A stretch of 64,000 nucleotides of DNA from Roseitalea sp. (GCA_017642895.1 JAEPON010000003.1:1-64000), one strand, 5' to 3'; positions 31,657-41,485 are shown, numbered from the stretch's first letter. A program made the numbers and translations. Notes: generated from the sequence alone by a model not told the origin.

Positions 31657-32388
31657 ATGGCTCTTATCGACAAACACTCCATTCTGGAAAAGAACGCCAC
31701 GCTGCTGCTGGTCAGTTCGCTGGTGGTGGTCTCGATCGGCGGCATCGTCGAAATCGCGCCGCTGTTCTATCTGGAAAACACCATCGAGGAAGTGGAAGGG
31801 ATGCGTCCCTATTCGCCCCTCGAACTGGCCGGGCGCAACATCTACATCCGCGAGGGCTGCTATGTGTGCCATTCGCAGATGATCCGCCCGTTCCGCGACG
31901 AGGTCGAGCGCTATGGTCACTACTCGCTGGCCGCGGAAAGCATGTACGACCACCCGTTCCAGTGGGGATCGAAACGCACCGGACCGGATCTGGCCCGGGT
32001 CGGCGGACGCTACTCCAACGAGTGGCATGTCCAGCACATGATCGACCCCCAGTCGGTCGTGCCCGAATCGATCATGCCCTCCTATGCGTTCCTGGCAACG
32101 ACCGACCTGACCATGGAGAACGTGTCGGGCCATCTGATCGCCAACCGGCGCGTCGGAGTGCCCTACACCGACGAGATGATCGAGAACGCCGAGGCCGATC
32201 TTGCGGCCCAGGCTGACCCGGACGCGGACTGGTCGGGCATCGAGGAACGCTACCCGAAGGCCGTCACCGGCGACTTCGACGGCGACCCGACACGCCTGAC
32301 CGAAATGGACGCGCTCGTCGCCTATCTGCAAATGCTCGGAACGCTGGTCGATTTCTCGGTCTACCAGCCCGAAGAGAACTTCCGCTAG
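31657..32388 (+). CDS. ccoO: cytochrome c oxidase cbb3-type, subunit II (mono-haem)
   Basis: CcoO is a membrane-anchored mono-haem cytochrome c that passes electrons to CcoN. The 243-residue protein has one N-terminal helix (about 12-35), then the haem motif CYVCHSQ at about 68-74, followed by the family block [19 protein letters not shown] methionine for the sixth ligand is likely within SIMPSYAFL (about 146). An AAGGAGG ribosome-binding site precedes the ATG. ccoQ follows after 11 bases. Confidence 0.97.
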   Translation: MALIDKHSILEKNATLLLVSSLVVVSIGGIVEIAPLFYLENTIEEVEGMRPYSPLELAGRNIYIREGCYVCHSQMIRPFRDEVERYGHYSLAAESMYDHPFQWGSKRTGPDLARVGGRYSNEWHVQHMIDPQSVVPESIMPSYAFLATTDLTMENVSGHLIANRRVGVPYTDEMIENAEADLAAQADPDADWSGIEERYPKAVTGDFDGDPTRLTEMDALVAYLQMLGTLVDFSVYQPEENFR

Positions 32389-32399
32389 GAGCCGGCATC

Positions 32400-32555
32400 A
32401 TGGATTTCGACTATCAAGCCATGCGCACCTTCGCCGACAGTTGGGGGCTCGTCTACCTGATGGCGATCTTCCTGTTCGTCATCGTCTGGATCTTCCGGCC
32501 CGGCTCGCAGAAGCACGTCGACGACGCCGCACAAATCCCCTTCAAGGAGGACTGA
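32400..32555 (+). CDS. ccoQ: cbb3 oxidase small subunit IV
   Basis: This is a 51-residue protein beginning MDFDYQAMRTFADSWGLVYL with one transmembrane helix (about 15-32) ending WIFRPGSQ, the classical CcoQ shape. CcoQ stabilises the core complex and in Rhodobacter shields it from oxygen. It has a TAGGAG ribosome-binding site overlapping the ccoO stop and precedes ccoP by four bases. The position in ccoNOQP makes the assignment secure despite its small size. Confidence 0.93.
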   Translation: MDFDYQAMRTFADSWGLVYLMAIFLFVIVWIFRPGSQKHVDDAAQIPFKED

Positions 32556-32559
32556 AAAA

Positions 32560-33435
32560 ATGGCCGAGGACAAAAAAGACATCGATGCGGTTTCCGGCGT
32601 CGAAACCACCGGCCATGAGTGGGACGGCATCAAGGAGCTGAACAATCCGCTGCCGCGCTGGTGGCTTTGGACATTCTACGCAACCATCGTCTGGACGATC
32701 GGCTACACCATTGCCTACCCGGCCTGGCCGGGGATCACGGGTGCCACCGCCGGCGTACTGGGCTGGACGTCGCGCGGCCAGCACGCCCAGGAGATGGAAG
32801 CGGCCAGAGCGGAACAAGCCGTCTATCTGACGCGCATCGAGGACGCCGACGTCAACACGATCGCGGCCGACCCCGAACTGGTTCAATTCGCGGTCGCCGG
32901 TGGCTCGTCCGCATACAAGGTCTATTGCGTGCAATGCCATGGCTCGGGCGCGGCCGGCGGCGAGGGCTATCCCAACCTCAACGATGATGACTGGATCTGG
33001 GGCGGCACGCTCGATGACATTCAGTACACGCTGATGCACGGCATCCGGCACGAAGCCGATTTCGACACGCGCTTCAACGACATGCCGGCCTATGGCCGCG
33101 ACCAGATCCTCGATCGGGACCAGGTCTCGGATGTTGCCTGGTATGTCCGCCAGATTTCGGGTCAGGAGCATGACGAGGCGGCTGCCGAGCGCGGCGCCGA
33201 GACGTTCGAGATCGAATGTTCGGCCTGCCACGGCGTCGATGGTGAAGGCGTGCCGGAACTGGGCGGTCCGCGCCTCAACGATGCAATCTGGCTCTATGGC
33301 GGCAGCCATGCCCAGATCGTTGCACAGATCAACAATCCGCAGCAGGGCGTCATGCCCGCTTGGGGCGAACGCCTTGGCGAGACGACCGTCAAGCAGCTTG
33401 CGGTTTATGTGCACCAGCTTGGCGGTGGCCAATAG
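32560..33435 (+). CDS. ccoP: cytochrome c oxidase cbb3-type, subunit III (di-haem)
   Basis: CcoP is the di-haem cytochrome c that receives electrons from soluble cytochromes. The 291-residue protein has an N-terminal helix after HEWDGIKELNNPLPRWW (about 17-33) and two c-type haem motifs, CVQCHG at about 125-130 and CSACHG at about 221-226. An AAGGAGG precedes the ATG. The operon ends 31 bases later with a clear rho-independent terminator. Confidence 0.97.
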   Translation: MAEDKKDIDAVSGVETTGHEWDGIKELNNPLPRWWLWTFYATIVWTIGYTIAYPAWPGITGATAGVLGWTSRGQHAQEMEAARAEQAVYLTRIEDADVNTIAADPELVQFAVAGGSSAYKVYCVQCHGSGAAGGEGYPNLNDDDWIWGGTLDDIQYTLMHGIRHEADFDTRFNDMPAYGRDQILDRDQVSDVAWYVRQISGQEHDEAAAERGAETFEIECSACHGVDGEGVPELGGPRLNDAIWLYGGSHAQIVAQINNPQQGVMPAWGERLGETTVKQLAVYVHQLGGGQ

Positions 33436-33466
33436 GCGATCCTCTCTCCAGCGAACTGTTCTATGA

Positions 33467-33490
33467 ACGGCGCCTCCGGGCGCCGTTTTT
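33467..33490 (+). terminator. rho-independent terminator after ccoP
   Basis: ACGGCGCC (33467-33474) pairs perfectly with GGCGCCGT (33479-33486) around the tetraloop TCCG, followed by a T run to 33490. It separates ccoNOQP from ccoGHIS. The rest of the gap to 33675 shows only a lone TTGAT half-site near 33612. Confidence 0.9.
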
Positions 33491-33674
33491 CGTTTCAGCG
33501 CCAGGCAGTTCCGGAAATGATCGACCACCACTCTTGCCACAATGTCGCAGCGGCCGCCCGGGCCCGGTTGACCCAAATCAACGACCGGTGGGGCCCGTCC
33601 ATTTACAGCGTTTGATATTGTCGGGGGATGCACGCGTCCCCCGGCGCCATAAAGGCCCGTCAAAGAGGCACAGT

Positions 33675-35234
33675 GTGTTGGATCAGACCGCCGTCGAAAA
33701 ACTTGACGTTGAAGCCGTCAACAAGGGCGCCAAACAAAAAGCGCAGCCGCTTTATGCCGCCCGCAAGAGAATCCACCCCAAACGTGCCCAGGGCACCTAT
33801 CGCCGCCTCAAATGGATCATCATGGCGGTCACGCTGGGCATCTATTACATCACGCCGTGGCTGCGCTGGGATCGCGGGCCGCATGCGCCCGACCAGGCCG
33901 TTCTGATCGACATGGCCAACCGGCGCTTCTACTTCTTCTTCGTCGAGATCTGGCCGCAGGAATTCATCTTCATTGCCGGCCTTCTAGTCATGGCCGGGGT
34001 CGGCCTGTTCCTGATCACCTCGGTCGTCGGCCGCGCCTGGTGTGGCTACACCTGCCCGCAGACCGTCTGGACCGATCTGTTTCTGGTCGTCGAGCGCTTC
34101 TTCGAGGGCGACCGCAATGCGCGCATCAAGCTCGACAAGGAGCCCTGGACCGGCTCGAAGATCACCAAGAAGGCGGTCAAACACGCCACCTGGCTCGTCA
34201 TCGCGGTGGCCACCGGCGGCGCCTGGATTTTCTATTTCGCCGACGCGCCGACGCTCGCCTATGATTTCGCCACCGGACAGGCACCGTTCGTCGCCTATGC
34301 GACGGTCGCCGTCCTGACGGCAACCACCTACATTTTTGGCGGCATCATGCGCGAACAGGTCTGCATCTATATGTGCCCCTGGCCGCGCATCCAGGCCGCC
34401 ATGCTCGATGAGAACTCACTCGTCGTCACCTACAATGACTGGCGCGGCGAACCGCGCATGCGCGGCCAGAAGAAGGCAAAGGCGCAGGGGCTGGTGCCGG
34501 GCGACTGCGTCGACTGCAATGCCTGTGTCGCCGTCTGCCCCACCGGCATCGACATTCGCGACGGCCAGCAGCTTGAGTGCATCACCTGCGCGCTGTGCAT
34601 CGATGCGTGCGACGCGGTGATGGACAAGGTCGGCCATGAACGCGGCCTGATTTCCTACGCAACGCTCGCCGACTACAATCACAATATGCGCATCGCGATG
34701 GGCGGCGAAAACACCGGCACGATCGATCCGTCCAACGTCCGTGACGGCAATGGCGGTTTCGTCGATGCGATCCGGGGCTTCAAATGGCGCGAGATGCTGC
34801 GCCCGCGCACGATCATCTACACCGCCGCCTGGGCGGCGATCGGTTTGGCCCTTCTTGTGGCGCTGGGCACCCGCGACCGGCTGGAAGTCAATGTGCTGCA
34901 CGACCGCAACCCGGTCTTCACCACCCTTTCGGACGGCTCGATCCGCAACGGCTACACGGTCAAGATCCTCAACATGGTCGCCGAACCGCGCACCATCACG
35001 CTGACGCTTGACGGTCTGCCCGGCGCCCTGATGGCGATCAACGGCATCGACGCCGAACCCGCCACGACCTTCGACATCCCGGTCGATCCGGACAGGCTGC
35101 GTGCGCTGCGCGTGTTCGTGTCCCAGCCCCGCGACATGGTCCAATCCGGCTCGACGCCCTTTACCTTCATCGTCGAGGAAGGCGAAGCCGGCGAGACCGA
35201 CATCTACAACGCCAATTTCGAAGCGCCGGAGTGA
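33675..35234 (+). CDS. ccoG: cbb3 oxidase accessory protein CcoG (Fe-S membrane protein)
   Basis: CcoG/FixG/RdxA is a polytopic membrane ferredoxin with cupric reductase activity that supplies Cu(I) during cbb3 assembly. From the GTG at 33675 (AGAGG six bases upstream) the protein has 519 residues. N-terminal helices carry WCGYTCPQTVW near residue 120 and CIYMCPWPRIQ near residue 232. A double 4Fe-4S ferredoxin domain follows: CVDCNACVAVCPTGI (about 278-292) and CITCALCIDACDAVM. An IgG-like C-terminal domain ends the protein. The open frame extends upstream over the terminator and is rejected. Confidence 0.94.
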   Translation: MLDQTAVEKLDVEAVNKGAKQKAQPLYAARKRIHPKRAQGTYRRLKWIIMAVTLGIYYITPWLRWDRGPHAPDQAVLIDMANRRFYFFFVEIWPQEFIFIAGLLVMAGVGLFLITSVVGRAWCGYTCPQTVWTDLFLVVERFFEGDRNARIKLDKEPWTGSKITKKAVKHATWLVIAVATGGAWIFYFADAPTLAYDFATGQAPFVAYATVAVLTATTYIFGGIMREQVCIYMCPWPRIQAAMLDENSLVVTYNDWRGEPRMRGQKKAKAQGLVPGDCVDCNACVAVCPTGIDIRDGQQLECITCALCIDACDAVMDKVGHERGLISYATLADYNHNMRIAMGGENTGTIDPSNVRDGNGGFVDAIRGFKWREMLRPRTIIYTAAWAAIGLALLVALGTRDRLEVNVLHDRNPVFTTLSDGSIRNGYTVKILNMVAEPRTITLTLDGLPGALMAINGIDAEPATTFDIPVDPDRLRALRVFVSQPRDMVQSGSTPFTFIVEEGEAGETDIYNANFEAPE

Positions 35235-35239
35235 CTGCC

Positions 35240-35722
35240 ATGCTGCAACGCATCTTTGCACCCAACCCGTTCACCGGCTGGCATTTTCTGGCCATCATAC
35301 TCGCCTTCTTCGGCGTCATCATCTCGGTCAATCTGTTCATGGCTTGGAACGCGACCTCGAGCTGGACGGGCCTTGTGGTCAAGAACTCCTATGTCGCCAG
35401 CCAGCACTTCAACGAGGTGACCGCTGAAAAGCGCCGGCAACTGGCGATGGGCTGGAAGGCGGTTCCCGAATTCAGTGACGGCGTTCTGACGCTCACCATG
35501 CACGATGCGGCGCGAGCGCCGATCGAGGGCGCCATCGTCACCGCCAGGCTTGGCCGGCCCTCCTTTGAGGCCCAGGACCACACGGTGCAGTTCGCAGAAG
35601 GCGAGGCCGGCATCTATGCGGGATCGACGGATCTGGCCAGCGGGGTCTGGAACGCCGATGTCACGGTGACTGGCGCTGCGGGCGGTGTGTGGACCCGCAC
35701 ATTGCGGTTCACGGTCCAATGA
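35240..35722 (+). CDS. ccoH: cbb3 oxidase assembly protein CcoH/FixH
   Basis: CcoH is a 160-residue single-span protein (helix about 13-35, FLAIILAFFGVIISVNLFMAW) with a periplasmic beta domain containing NSYVASQHFN. It is needed for cbb3 assembly, probably with CcoI in copper delivery. The ATG at 35240 is preferred over the GTG at 35231 because GGAG lies eight bases before it. Its stop overlaps the ccoI start as ATGA. Confidence 0.92.
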   Translation: MLQRIFAPNPFTGWHFLAIILAFFGVIISVNLFMAWNATSSWTGLVVKNSYVASQHFNEVTAEKRRQLAMGWKAVPEFSDGVLTLTMHDAARAPIEGAIVTARLGRPSFEAQDHTVQFAEGEAGIYAGSTDLASGVWNADVTVTGAAGGVWTRTLRFTVQ

Positions 35723-38037
35723 CCTGCTGCGGCGGCAACATTGCCGCCGATGGCGCAGCCGGCGTCAGCGCCGCTGCCGATTTCGCGCGCGCCGAGGAAC
35801 TGCTCCATGCCGGCCGCGAGCGCGATGACGGCACGGTGGAATATGTGTTTTCGGCACCCGACATTCACTGCGGTGCCTGCATCTCCTCGATCGAGCGCGC
35901 CATCCGTCCGATGCACGGCATCGCCTATGTGCGGGTCAATCTCTCGCTGCGCCGTGTGACGGTCCATCTCGATCCGGCCGCAACCGGCCCGGTGGAAGTG
36001 GCCGGCGCTCTGGCCGCGCTCGGCTTTCCCGCCCGGCCGGTCGACCTGGGCGATCTGGACGAACTCGAACGCAAACGCCGCGACTCCGAACTGCTCAAAT
36101 CGCTGGCCGTCGCCGGTTTTGCCTCGGCCAACATCATGCTCCTGTCGGTGTCGGTCTGGTCGGGCGCCGAAGGCGCGACGCGCGACCTGTTCCACCTGAT
36201 CTCGGCGCTGATCGCCATTCCCGCCGTCTTCTATGCCGGCCGGGTCTTCTTCCGATCCGCCTGGGGTGCTCTGAGGAACGGCCGCGTCAACATGGACGTG
36301 CCGATCTCGCTGGCGATCTCGCTGGCCACCGGCATGAGCCTGTTCGAAGCACTGACCGGCGGCGACAAGACCTATTTCGAAGCGGCGACCATGCTGCTCT
36401 TCTTCCTTCTGATCGGCCGCTACCTGGATCAGCGGATGCGCGAACGCGTGCGCACCGCGGTCGTGCAGTTGAGCCGCCTGTCGGCCAAAGGCGCCAATGT
36501 GCTCACCGACCAGGGCGAGATGCGCTATCTGCCGCTCGACGAGATCGAGCCGGGCATGACGGTTCGGGTCTTTGCCGGTGACCGGCTTCCCGTCGACGGC
36601 ACGGTCCGGAGCGGGTTGTCGGATGTCGATCGCTCGCTGGTGACCGGCGAGAGCCTGCCCGTGACAGCCGAAAAGGGCACGGCGCTCGAAGCGGGCGCGA
36701 TGAATTTGACCGGCGTCCTCGACATCGATGTCACCAACGCCGCCGACAAATCCTTCCTCGCCGAGGTGCAGGCGATGATGGAAGCGGCCGAGAACGGCCG
36801 CGGCGCCTATGTGCGCGCCGCCGACCGCGCCGCGCGGCTCTATGCGCCCTTCGTCCATTCGCTGGCCGCCATCGCCTTTGTCGCCTGGATGGTGATCACC
36901 GGCGGCGACTGGCACACATCGCTCTACATCGCCATCGCGCTTTTGATCATCACCTGCCCCTGCGCGCTGGGTCTTGCCGTTCCGGTCGTCCATGTCATCG
37001 GCGCGACCCGGCTTTTCGAGAGCGGCATCCTGATGAAGGACGGCGCGGCGCTCGAACGCCTTGCCGAAGCCAACGAAGCGGTGTTCGACAAGACCGGCAC
37101 GCTGACCACGGGGACACCGACCGTCACCGAATGCGCCATCGAGCGTCCCGGCGACATCAGCGTCGCGCGCGCACTGGCCGCCTCGTCCGGCCACCCGGCC
37201 TCGCGGGCGCTGCTGACCCATCTGGGCAACGGCGCCATGGCGCGCGGTTCCGGCATTGCCGAACATCCCGGCCTTGGCGTCGAGGGCAGCTTCTCGGGCG
37301 GTCGGGCACGGCTCGGGCGCATGGCCTGGGTCGCCGGGATTGCAGAAAAAAATGGCGCGCGCGACGCGTCCGGTGGACTGACCTTCGCCGTCGAGGGCGG
37401 CCCGCTTCTGACGATCACACTGGGGGAACATGTCCGCGACGGCGGGGCGGCGGCCATTGGAGCCCTTCAGAACGCGGAAATCGGCACACGGATCGTCTCG
37501 GGGGATGCCGCCGCGCAGGTCGCCCGCCTCGCCGACCGGCTGGGCGTGACCGAATGGCACGCCGACCAGTCACCCGCCGACAAGATCGCCCGTATCGAGG
37601 CGCTACGCGCCCAGGGACGGAAGGTCCTTTTCGTCGGCGATGGCATCAATGACGCGCCGGCGCTCGCCGCGGGCCATGTCTCGATGGCCCCGGCCTCGGG
37701 CTCCGATGTCGGCCGCACCGCCGCCGACTTCGTCTTCACCCGCGACAGCCTCGAAGCCGTCACCGCCGCGCGCGGCATCGCCCTGCGCGCGCAATCGCTG
37801 GTCAGGCAGAACTTCGCGCTGGCCTTTGCCTACAATGTCATCGCCGTGCCGATCGCCATGGCCGGGATGGTCACGCCGCTGGTCGCGGCAATCGCCATGT
37901 CCGCCTCCTCGATCGTTGTCGTGCTCAACTCGATGCGCCTGACGCGGGGCAGCCCCGCACCCGCCGCCAACCGCCCGGCGCGACGCGACCGTGACGGACT
38001 TGCAGTCGGCACCGGCTCGATGGAGGCGGCCGAATAA
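35719..38037 (+). CDS. ccoI: copper-transporting P1B-ATPase CcoI
   Basis: CcoI exports copper for the cbb3 CuB centre. The 772-residue protein starts MTCCGGN, followed by a heavy-metal domain whose site reads DIHCGACISSIE at about 48-59. P-type motifs are visible: TGES, the membrane site CPCALG (about 414-419), the phosphorylation site DKTGTLT (about 457-463) and the hinge GDGINDAPAL (about 642-651). The ATG at 35719 overlaps the ccoH stop. The longer frame starting at 35689 is not needed. It is followed directly by ccoS (TAATG overlap). Confidence 0.96.
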   Translation: MTCCGGNIAADGAAGVSAAADFARAEELLHAGRERDDGTVEYVFSAPDIHCGACISSIERAIRPMHGIAYVRVNLSLRRVTVHLDPAATGPVEVAGALAALGFPARPVDLGDLDELERKRRDSELLKSLAVAGFASANIMLLSVSVWSGAEGATRDLFHLISALIAIPAVFYAGRVFFRSAWGALRNGRVNMDVPISLAISLATGMSLFEALTGGDKTYFEAATMLLFFLLIGRYLDQRMRERVRTAVVQLSRLSAKGANVLTDQGEMRYLPLDEIEPGMTVRVFAGDRLPVDGTVRSGLSDVDRSLVTGESLPVTAEKGTALEAGAMNLTGVLDIDVTNAADKSFLAEVQAMMEAAENGRGAYVRAADRAARLYAPFVHSLAAIAFVAWMVITGGDWHTSLYIAIALLIITCPCALGLAVPVVHVIGATRLFESGILMKDGAALERLAEANEAVFDKTGTLTTGTPTVTECAIERPGDISVARALAASSGHPASRALLTHLGNGAMARGSGIAEHPGLGVEGSFSGGRARLGRMAWVAGIAEKNGARDASGGLTFAVEGGPLLTITLGEHVRDGGAAAIGALQNAEIGTRIVSGDAAAQVARLADRLGVTEWHADQSPADKIARIEALRAQGRKVLFVGDGINDAPALAAGHVSMAPASGSDVGRTAADFVFTRDSLEAVTAARGIALRAQSLVRQNFALAFAYNVIAVPIAMAGMVTPLVAAIAMSASSIVVVLNSMRLTRGSPAPAANRPARRDRDGLAVGTGSMEAAE

Positions 38038-38180
38038 TGACGCTTCTGACCGTTCTCATTCCGATCGCACTGTTTCTCGGCCTTCTGGGCCTTGGCGCCT
38101 TCATCTGGAGCCTGAATTCGGGCCAGTATGAGGATCTGGACGGCGCCGCGGCCCGCATCCTCGAAGACGATGAGGACTGA
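38037..38180 (+). CDS. ccoS: cbb3 oxidase maturation protein CcoS
   Basis: This is a 47-residue protein with one transmembrane helix (about 3-25, LTVLIPIALFLGLLGLGAFI) and the family signature WSLNSGQYEDLDGAAARIL, followed by an acidic tail. CcoS is needed to insert the redox cofactors of CcoN. Its ATG shares a base with the ccoI stop (TAATG). The gap of 127 bases that follows holds a small hairpin (CCGGT-AAA-ACCGG, 38202-38214) and a possible promoter (TTGACC at about 38215). Confidence 0.93.
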   Translation: MTLLTVLIPIALFLGLLGLGAFIWSLNSGQYEDLDGAAARILEDDED

Positions 38181-38307
38181 GGTCCGGTAAATTTTGACCA
38201 TCCGGTAAAACCGGGTTGACCGCGCAATGGCACGGGCATAGCGTCATAGCCCATGGATCGGGCGGCATATGTCAGCGCCGTCTTACCTCTTTTCAGGAGT
38301 GCCGGCC

Positions 38308-39639
38308 ATGCTCGACAAACCCGTTTCGCGCCCCAACGACCTTTCCGCCTACTGGATGCCGTTCACGGCCAATCGCCAGTTCAAGCGCGCCCCGCGCATG
38401 ATCACCGGCGCCGACGGCATGCATTACGTCACAGATGACGGTCGCAACGTTTTGGACGGCATTGCCGGCCTTTGGTGCGTCAATGCGGGCCACAACCGGC
38501 CGAAGATCGTCGAAGCCATCCAGACCCAGGCGGCGACGCTCGACTATGCGCCCTCCTTCCAGATGGCCCATCCGCGCGCGTTCGAACTCGCTTCGCGCCT
38601 TGCCGATCTGTCGCCGGACGGGCTCGACCATGTCTTCTTCACCAATTCGGGCTCGGAGTCGGTGGAAACCGCGCTCAAGATGGCGCTCGCCTATCACCGC
38701 GCCAGGGGCGATGGCGGCCGGTTCCGCCTGATCGGCCGCGAGCGCGGCTATCATGGCGTCAATTTCGGCGGCATCTCGGTCGGCGGCATCGTTGCCAACC
38801 GCAAAATGTTCGGCACGCTTTTGACCGGCGTCGACCATATGCGCCACACGCATGACCTGACACGCAACGCCTTTACCCGCGGCGAGCCGGAGCATGGCAT
38901 CGAACTGGCCGACGATCTTCTGCGCATCGCCCAGTTGCACGATCCGTCGACGATCGCCGCCGTCATCGTCGAGCCCGTCGCCGGCTCCGCCGGCGTGCTG
39001 CTGCCGCCCAAGGGCTATCTCAAGCGCCTGCGCGAGATCTGCGACGAACACGGCATCCTTTTGATCTTCGACGAGGTGATCACCGGCTACGGTCGCCTTG
39101 GCACCAATTTCGGCGCCGACTATTTCGGCGTCAAACCGGATCTGATGACCACCGCCAAGGGCCTGACCAACGGCACCGTGCCGATGGGCGCGGTGTTCGC
39201 CTCCAACGACATCCACGACGCCTTCATGTCCGGCCCCGACCACATGATCGAGTTCTTCCATGGCTACACCTATTCGGCCCATCCGCTCGCCTGCGCAGCG
39301 GCGCTCGGAACACTCGACACCTATGCCGAAGAGGGCCTTCTGACCCGTGGCGCGGAGATGGCCGACTATTGGGCCGACGCGATCCACTCGCTCAAAGGGC
39401 TGCCGCATGTCATCGACACGCGCAACCTGGGTCTGATCGGCGCCGTCGAACTCGAACCGATTGCCGGCGAACCGACCAAGCGCGCCTTCGCCGCCTTCCT
39501 CGATGCCTACCACAATCATGACCTCCTGATCCGCACGACCGGCGACATCATCGCCTTCTCGCCGCCGCTGATCATCGAAAAGGAACATGTCGACCAGATC
39601 GTCGACCGGATGACCAAGGTGCTCAACGCGCTCGACTGA
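38308..39639 (+). CDS. omega-amino acid:pyruvate aminotransferase (class III)
   Basis: This is a 443-residue PLP transaminase. The N-terminal WMPFTANRQFKRAPRM block (about 17-32) is typical of beta-alanine/omega-amino acid:pyruvate aminotransferases. Later come FDEVITGYGRLG (about 253-264) and the PLP lysine in MTTAKGLTNG (about 280-289). I chose the ATG at 38308, seven bases after CAGGAG. The reaction is probably transfer from beta-alanine or similar omega-amines to pyruvate. It stands between two units with its own putative promoter and terminator. A link to the peptide transporter downstream, or to pyrimidine/polyamine catabolism, is only suggested. Confidence 0.88.
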   Translation: MLDKPVSRPNDLSAYWMPFTANRQFKRAPRMITGADGMHYVTDDGRNVLDGIAGLWCVNAGHNRPKIVEAIQTQAATLDYAPSFQMAHPRAFELASRLADLSPDGLDHVFFTNSGSESVETALKMALAYHRARGDGGRFRLIGRERGYHGVNFGGISVGGIVANRKMFGTLLTGVDHMRHTHDLTRNAFTRGEPEHGIELADDLLRIAQLHDPSTIAAVIVEPVAGSAGVLLPPKGYLKRLREICDEHGILLIFDEVITGYGRLGTNFGADYFGVKPDLMTTAKGLTNGTVPMGAVFASNDIHDAFMSGPDHMIEFFHGYTYSAHPLACAAALGTLDTYAEEGLLTRGAEMADYWADAIHSLKGLPHVIDTRNLGLIGAVELEPIAGEPTKRAFAAFLDAYHNHDLLIRTTGDIIAFSPPLIIEKEHVDQIVDRMTKVLNALD

Positions 39640-39672
39640 AACGCGCCTGCCAACAGCACCGCCCATCCTGCC

Positions 39673-39707
39673 GCCGCCTCCACCATCAAAGGGGCGGCCG
39701 CTTTTTT
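39673..39707 (+). terminator. probable rho-independent terminator after the aminotransferase gene
   Basis: GCCGCCTC (39673-39680) can pair with GGGGCGGC (39691-39698) with one G-U pair. A short CGC and six Ts follow. A second stem (TTTGACC-GAAA-GGTCAAA) lies immediately downstream at 39705-39722. Confidence 0.6.
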
Positions 39708-39819
39708 GACCGAAAGGTCAAATCAGTTTGATTTTTCGCTGGATTTGCAGGATCGGCTCTGTCTAGACTTTGGGCTCATGTCCGCGCGTTTTGCGGACAC
39801 TCACATCAGGGAGAAATTC

Positions 39820-41412
39820 ATGCACGTCAAAACAAAGATGATCGGCGCCGCGCTGACGGCCGCACTGCTTGCGGGAACCAGCGTCATGGCCAGCGCCGAG
39901 ACGCTGCGCTGGGCGCGCGCCGGCGATTCACTGACGCTCGATCCGCATTCGCAGAACGAGGGTCCGACCCACGCACTCGCCCAGCAGATCTATGAGCCGC
40001 TGATCTCGCCCGACATGGAGGCGCAGCCGATCCCGGCGCTCGCCACCGAATGGTCGGTCAAGGAAGGCGAGCCCAATGTGTGGGTGTTCAAGCTGCGCGA
40101 GGGCGTCAAGTTCCATGAAGGCCAGGACTTCACCGCCGAGGATGTCGTCTTCTCCTTCAACCGGGCGAAGATGGAAAGCTCGGACATGAAGGAGCTTCTG
40201 GTCACCATCACCGAAGTCCGCGCGGTCGATGACTTCACCGTTGAAATGGAGACCGAGGGCCCCAACCCGATCCTGCCCAACAATCTGACCAACCTGTTCA
40301 TCATGGACAAGGGCTGGGCCGAGGAGAACAATGTCACCGAGCCCGCCGAGTTCGATGATGGCGAGGAAACCTATGCGGTGCGCAACGCCAACGGCACCGG
40401 CGCCTTCAAGCTGGAAAGCCGCGAGCCCGACACACGGACCGTCCTCAGCCGCAATGACGATTATTGGGGCATGGACGAGTTCCCGATGGAGATCACCGAG
40501 ATCGTCTATACGCCGATCCAGAATGCCGCGACCCGCGTCGCCGCGCTGCTGTCGGGCGAGGTCGATCTGATCCAGGACGTGCCCGTGCAGGATCTGGACC
40601 GCGTGGCGGGTACCGACGGTTTGAAGGTCGAGAACGCACCCCAGAACCGCACGATCTTCTTCGGCATCAACTCCGGTGACGACGATCTTGAAAACGACAA
40701 TGTCGACGGCGCCAACCCGTTCGCCGACGTGCGGGTGCGCCAGGCCATGAACATGGCGATCAACCGCGAGGCGATCCAGCAGGTCGTCATGCGCGGCCAG
40801 TCGGCACCGACCGGCGTCATCATTCCGCCCTTCGTCAATGGCTGGAACGAAGAACTGGACCAGTATCCGGCAGCCGACGTGGAAGGCGCCAAGGCGCTGA
40901 TGGCCGAGGCCGGATACGAGGACGGTTTCGAGGTCACCATGCACTGCCCGAACGACCGCTACATCAATGATGAAGCGATCTGTCAGGCGGCTGTCGGCAT
41001 GATGGGCCAGATCGGCATCACCGCCAACCTGGTCGCCCAGACAAAGGCGAACCACTTCCCGCTGATCTCGGGCAAGCAGACCGACTTCTATCTGCTTGGC
41101 TGGGGCGTTCCGACGTTTGACAGCGAGTATGTGTTCAACTTCCTGGTCCATTCGACCACTGAAGACCGCGGCTCGTGGAACGGTTCGCGTTTCTCCGATC
41201 CGGACGTGGATGCGATGATCCAGTCGCTGGGTTCGGAGGTCGATCTGGAGGTTCGCAACCAGACGATCGCGGACATCTGGCAGAAGGTGCAGGACGAGGT
41301 CATCTACCTGCCCATCCACAATCAGGTGCTGAACTGGGGCATGACGGAGACTATCGACTTCGCGGTGCAGCCCGAGGACCAGCCGCACTTCAAGTTCCTG
41401 AAGTTCAACTAA
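39820..41412 (+). CDS. peptide-type ABC transporter substrate-binding protein (first copy)
   Basis: This is a 531-residue periplasmic binding protein of the DppA/OppA family (SBP_bac_5). It has a signal peptide cleaved after MASA (about 27) and then ETLRWARAGDSLTLDPHS. The family block KLREGVKFHEGQDFTAEDVVFS lies at about 89-110. I chose the ATG at 39820 because AGGGAG lies six bases upstream. The leader contains a hairpin (TGTCCGC/GCGGACA, 39779-39799). A paralogue follows directly, and both probably feed the permease-ATPase set downstream. Ligand is unknown: di/oligopeptides, or a small peptide such as glutathione, are possible. Confidence 0.92.
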   Translation: MHVKTKMIGAALTAALLAGTSVMASAETLRWARAGDSLTLDPHSQNEGPTHALAQQIYEPLISPDMEAQPIPALATEWSVKEGEPNVWVFKLREGVKFHEGQDFTAEDVVFSFNRAKMESSDMKELLVTITEVRAVDDFTVEMETEGPNPILPNNLTNLFIMDKGWAEENNVTEPAEFDDGEETYAVRNANGTGAFKLESREPDTRTVLSRNDDYWGMDEFPMEITEIVYTPIQNAATRVAALLSGEVDLIQDVPVQDLDRVAGTDGLKVENAPQNRTIFFGINSGDDDLENDNVDGANPFADVRVRQAMNMAINREAIQQVVMRGQSAPTGVIIPPFVNGWNEELDQYPAADVEGAKALMAEAGYEDGFEVTMHCPNDRYINDEAICQAAVGMMGQIGITANLVAQTKANHFPLISGKQTDFYLLGWGVPTFDSEYVFNFLVHSTTEDRGSWNGSRFSDPDVDAMIQSLGSEVDLEVRNQTIADIWQKVQDEVIYLPIHNQVLNWGMTETIDFAVQPEDQPHFKFLKFN

Positions 41413-41442
41413 GCGTGACAGCGCTTTGACGCCAAAGGGGTT

Positions 41443-41485
41443 GGGGGCATTGCGCCCCCGCCCTAACCTGCCCGTCCGGCGGGCA
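41443..41485 (+). repeat. two intercistronic hairpins between the tandem binding-protein genes
   Basis: GGGGGC-ATTGC-GCCCCC (41443-41459) and TGCCCG-TCCGG-CGGGCA (41469-41485) lie in the 106-base gap after the first binding-protein gene. Neither is followed by a T run, so they are more likely to slow 3' exonuclease or to attenuate partially than to terminate. Confidence 0.6.

Noticed and set aside
33612-33626. TTGAT-containing stretch upstream of ccoG as an FNR box
   Set aside because: Only one half-site matches; the other half (TCGGG) has no ATCAA.
33360-33674. Extended N-terminus for CcoG from a TTG at 33360
   Set aside because: It would read through the ccoP end and the rho-independent terminator. 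A GTG with a ribosome-binding site at 33675 fits the family length.
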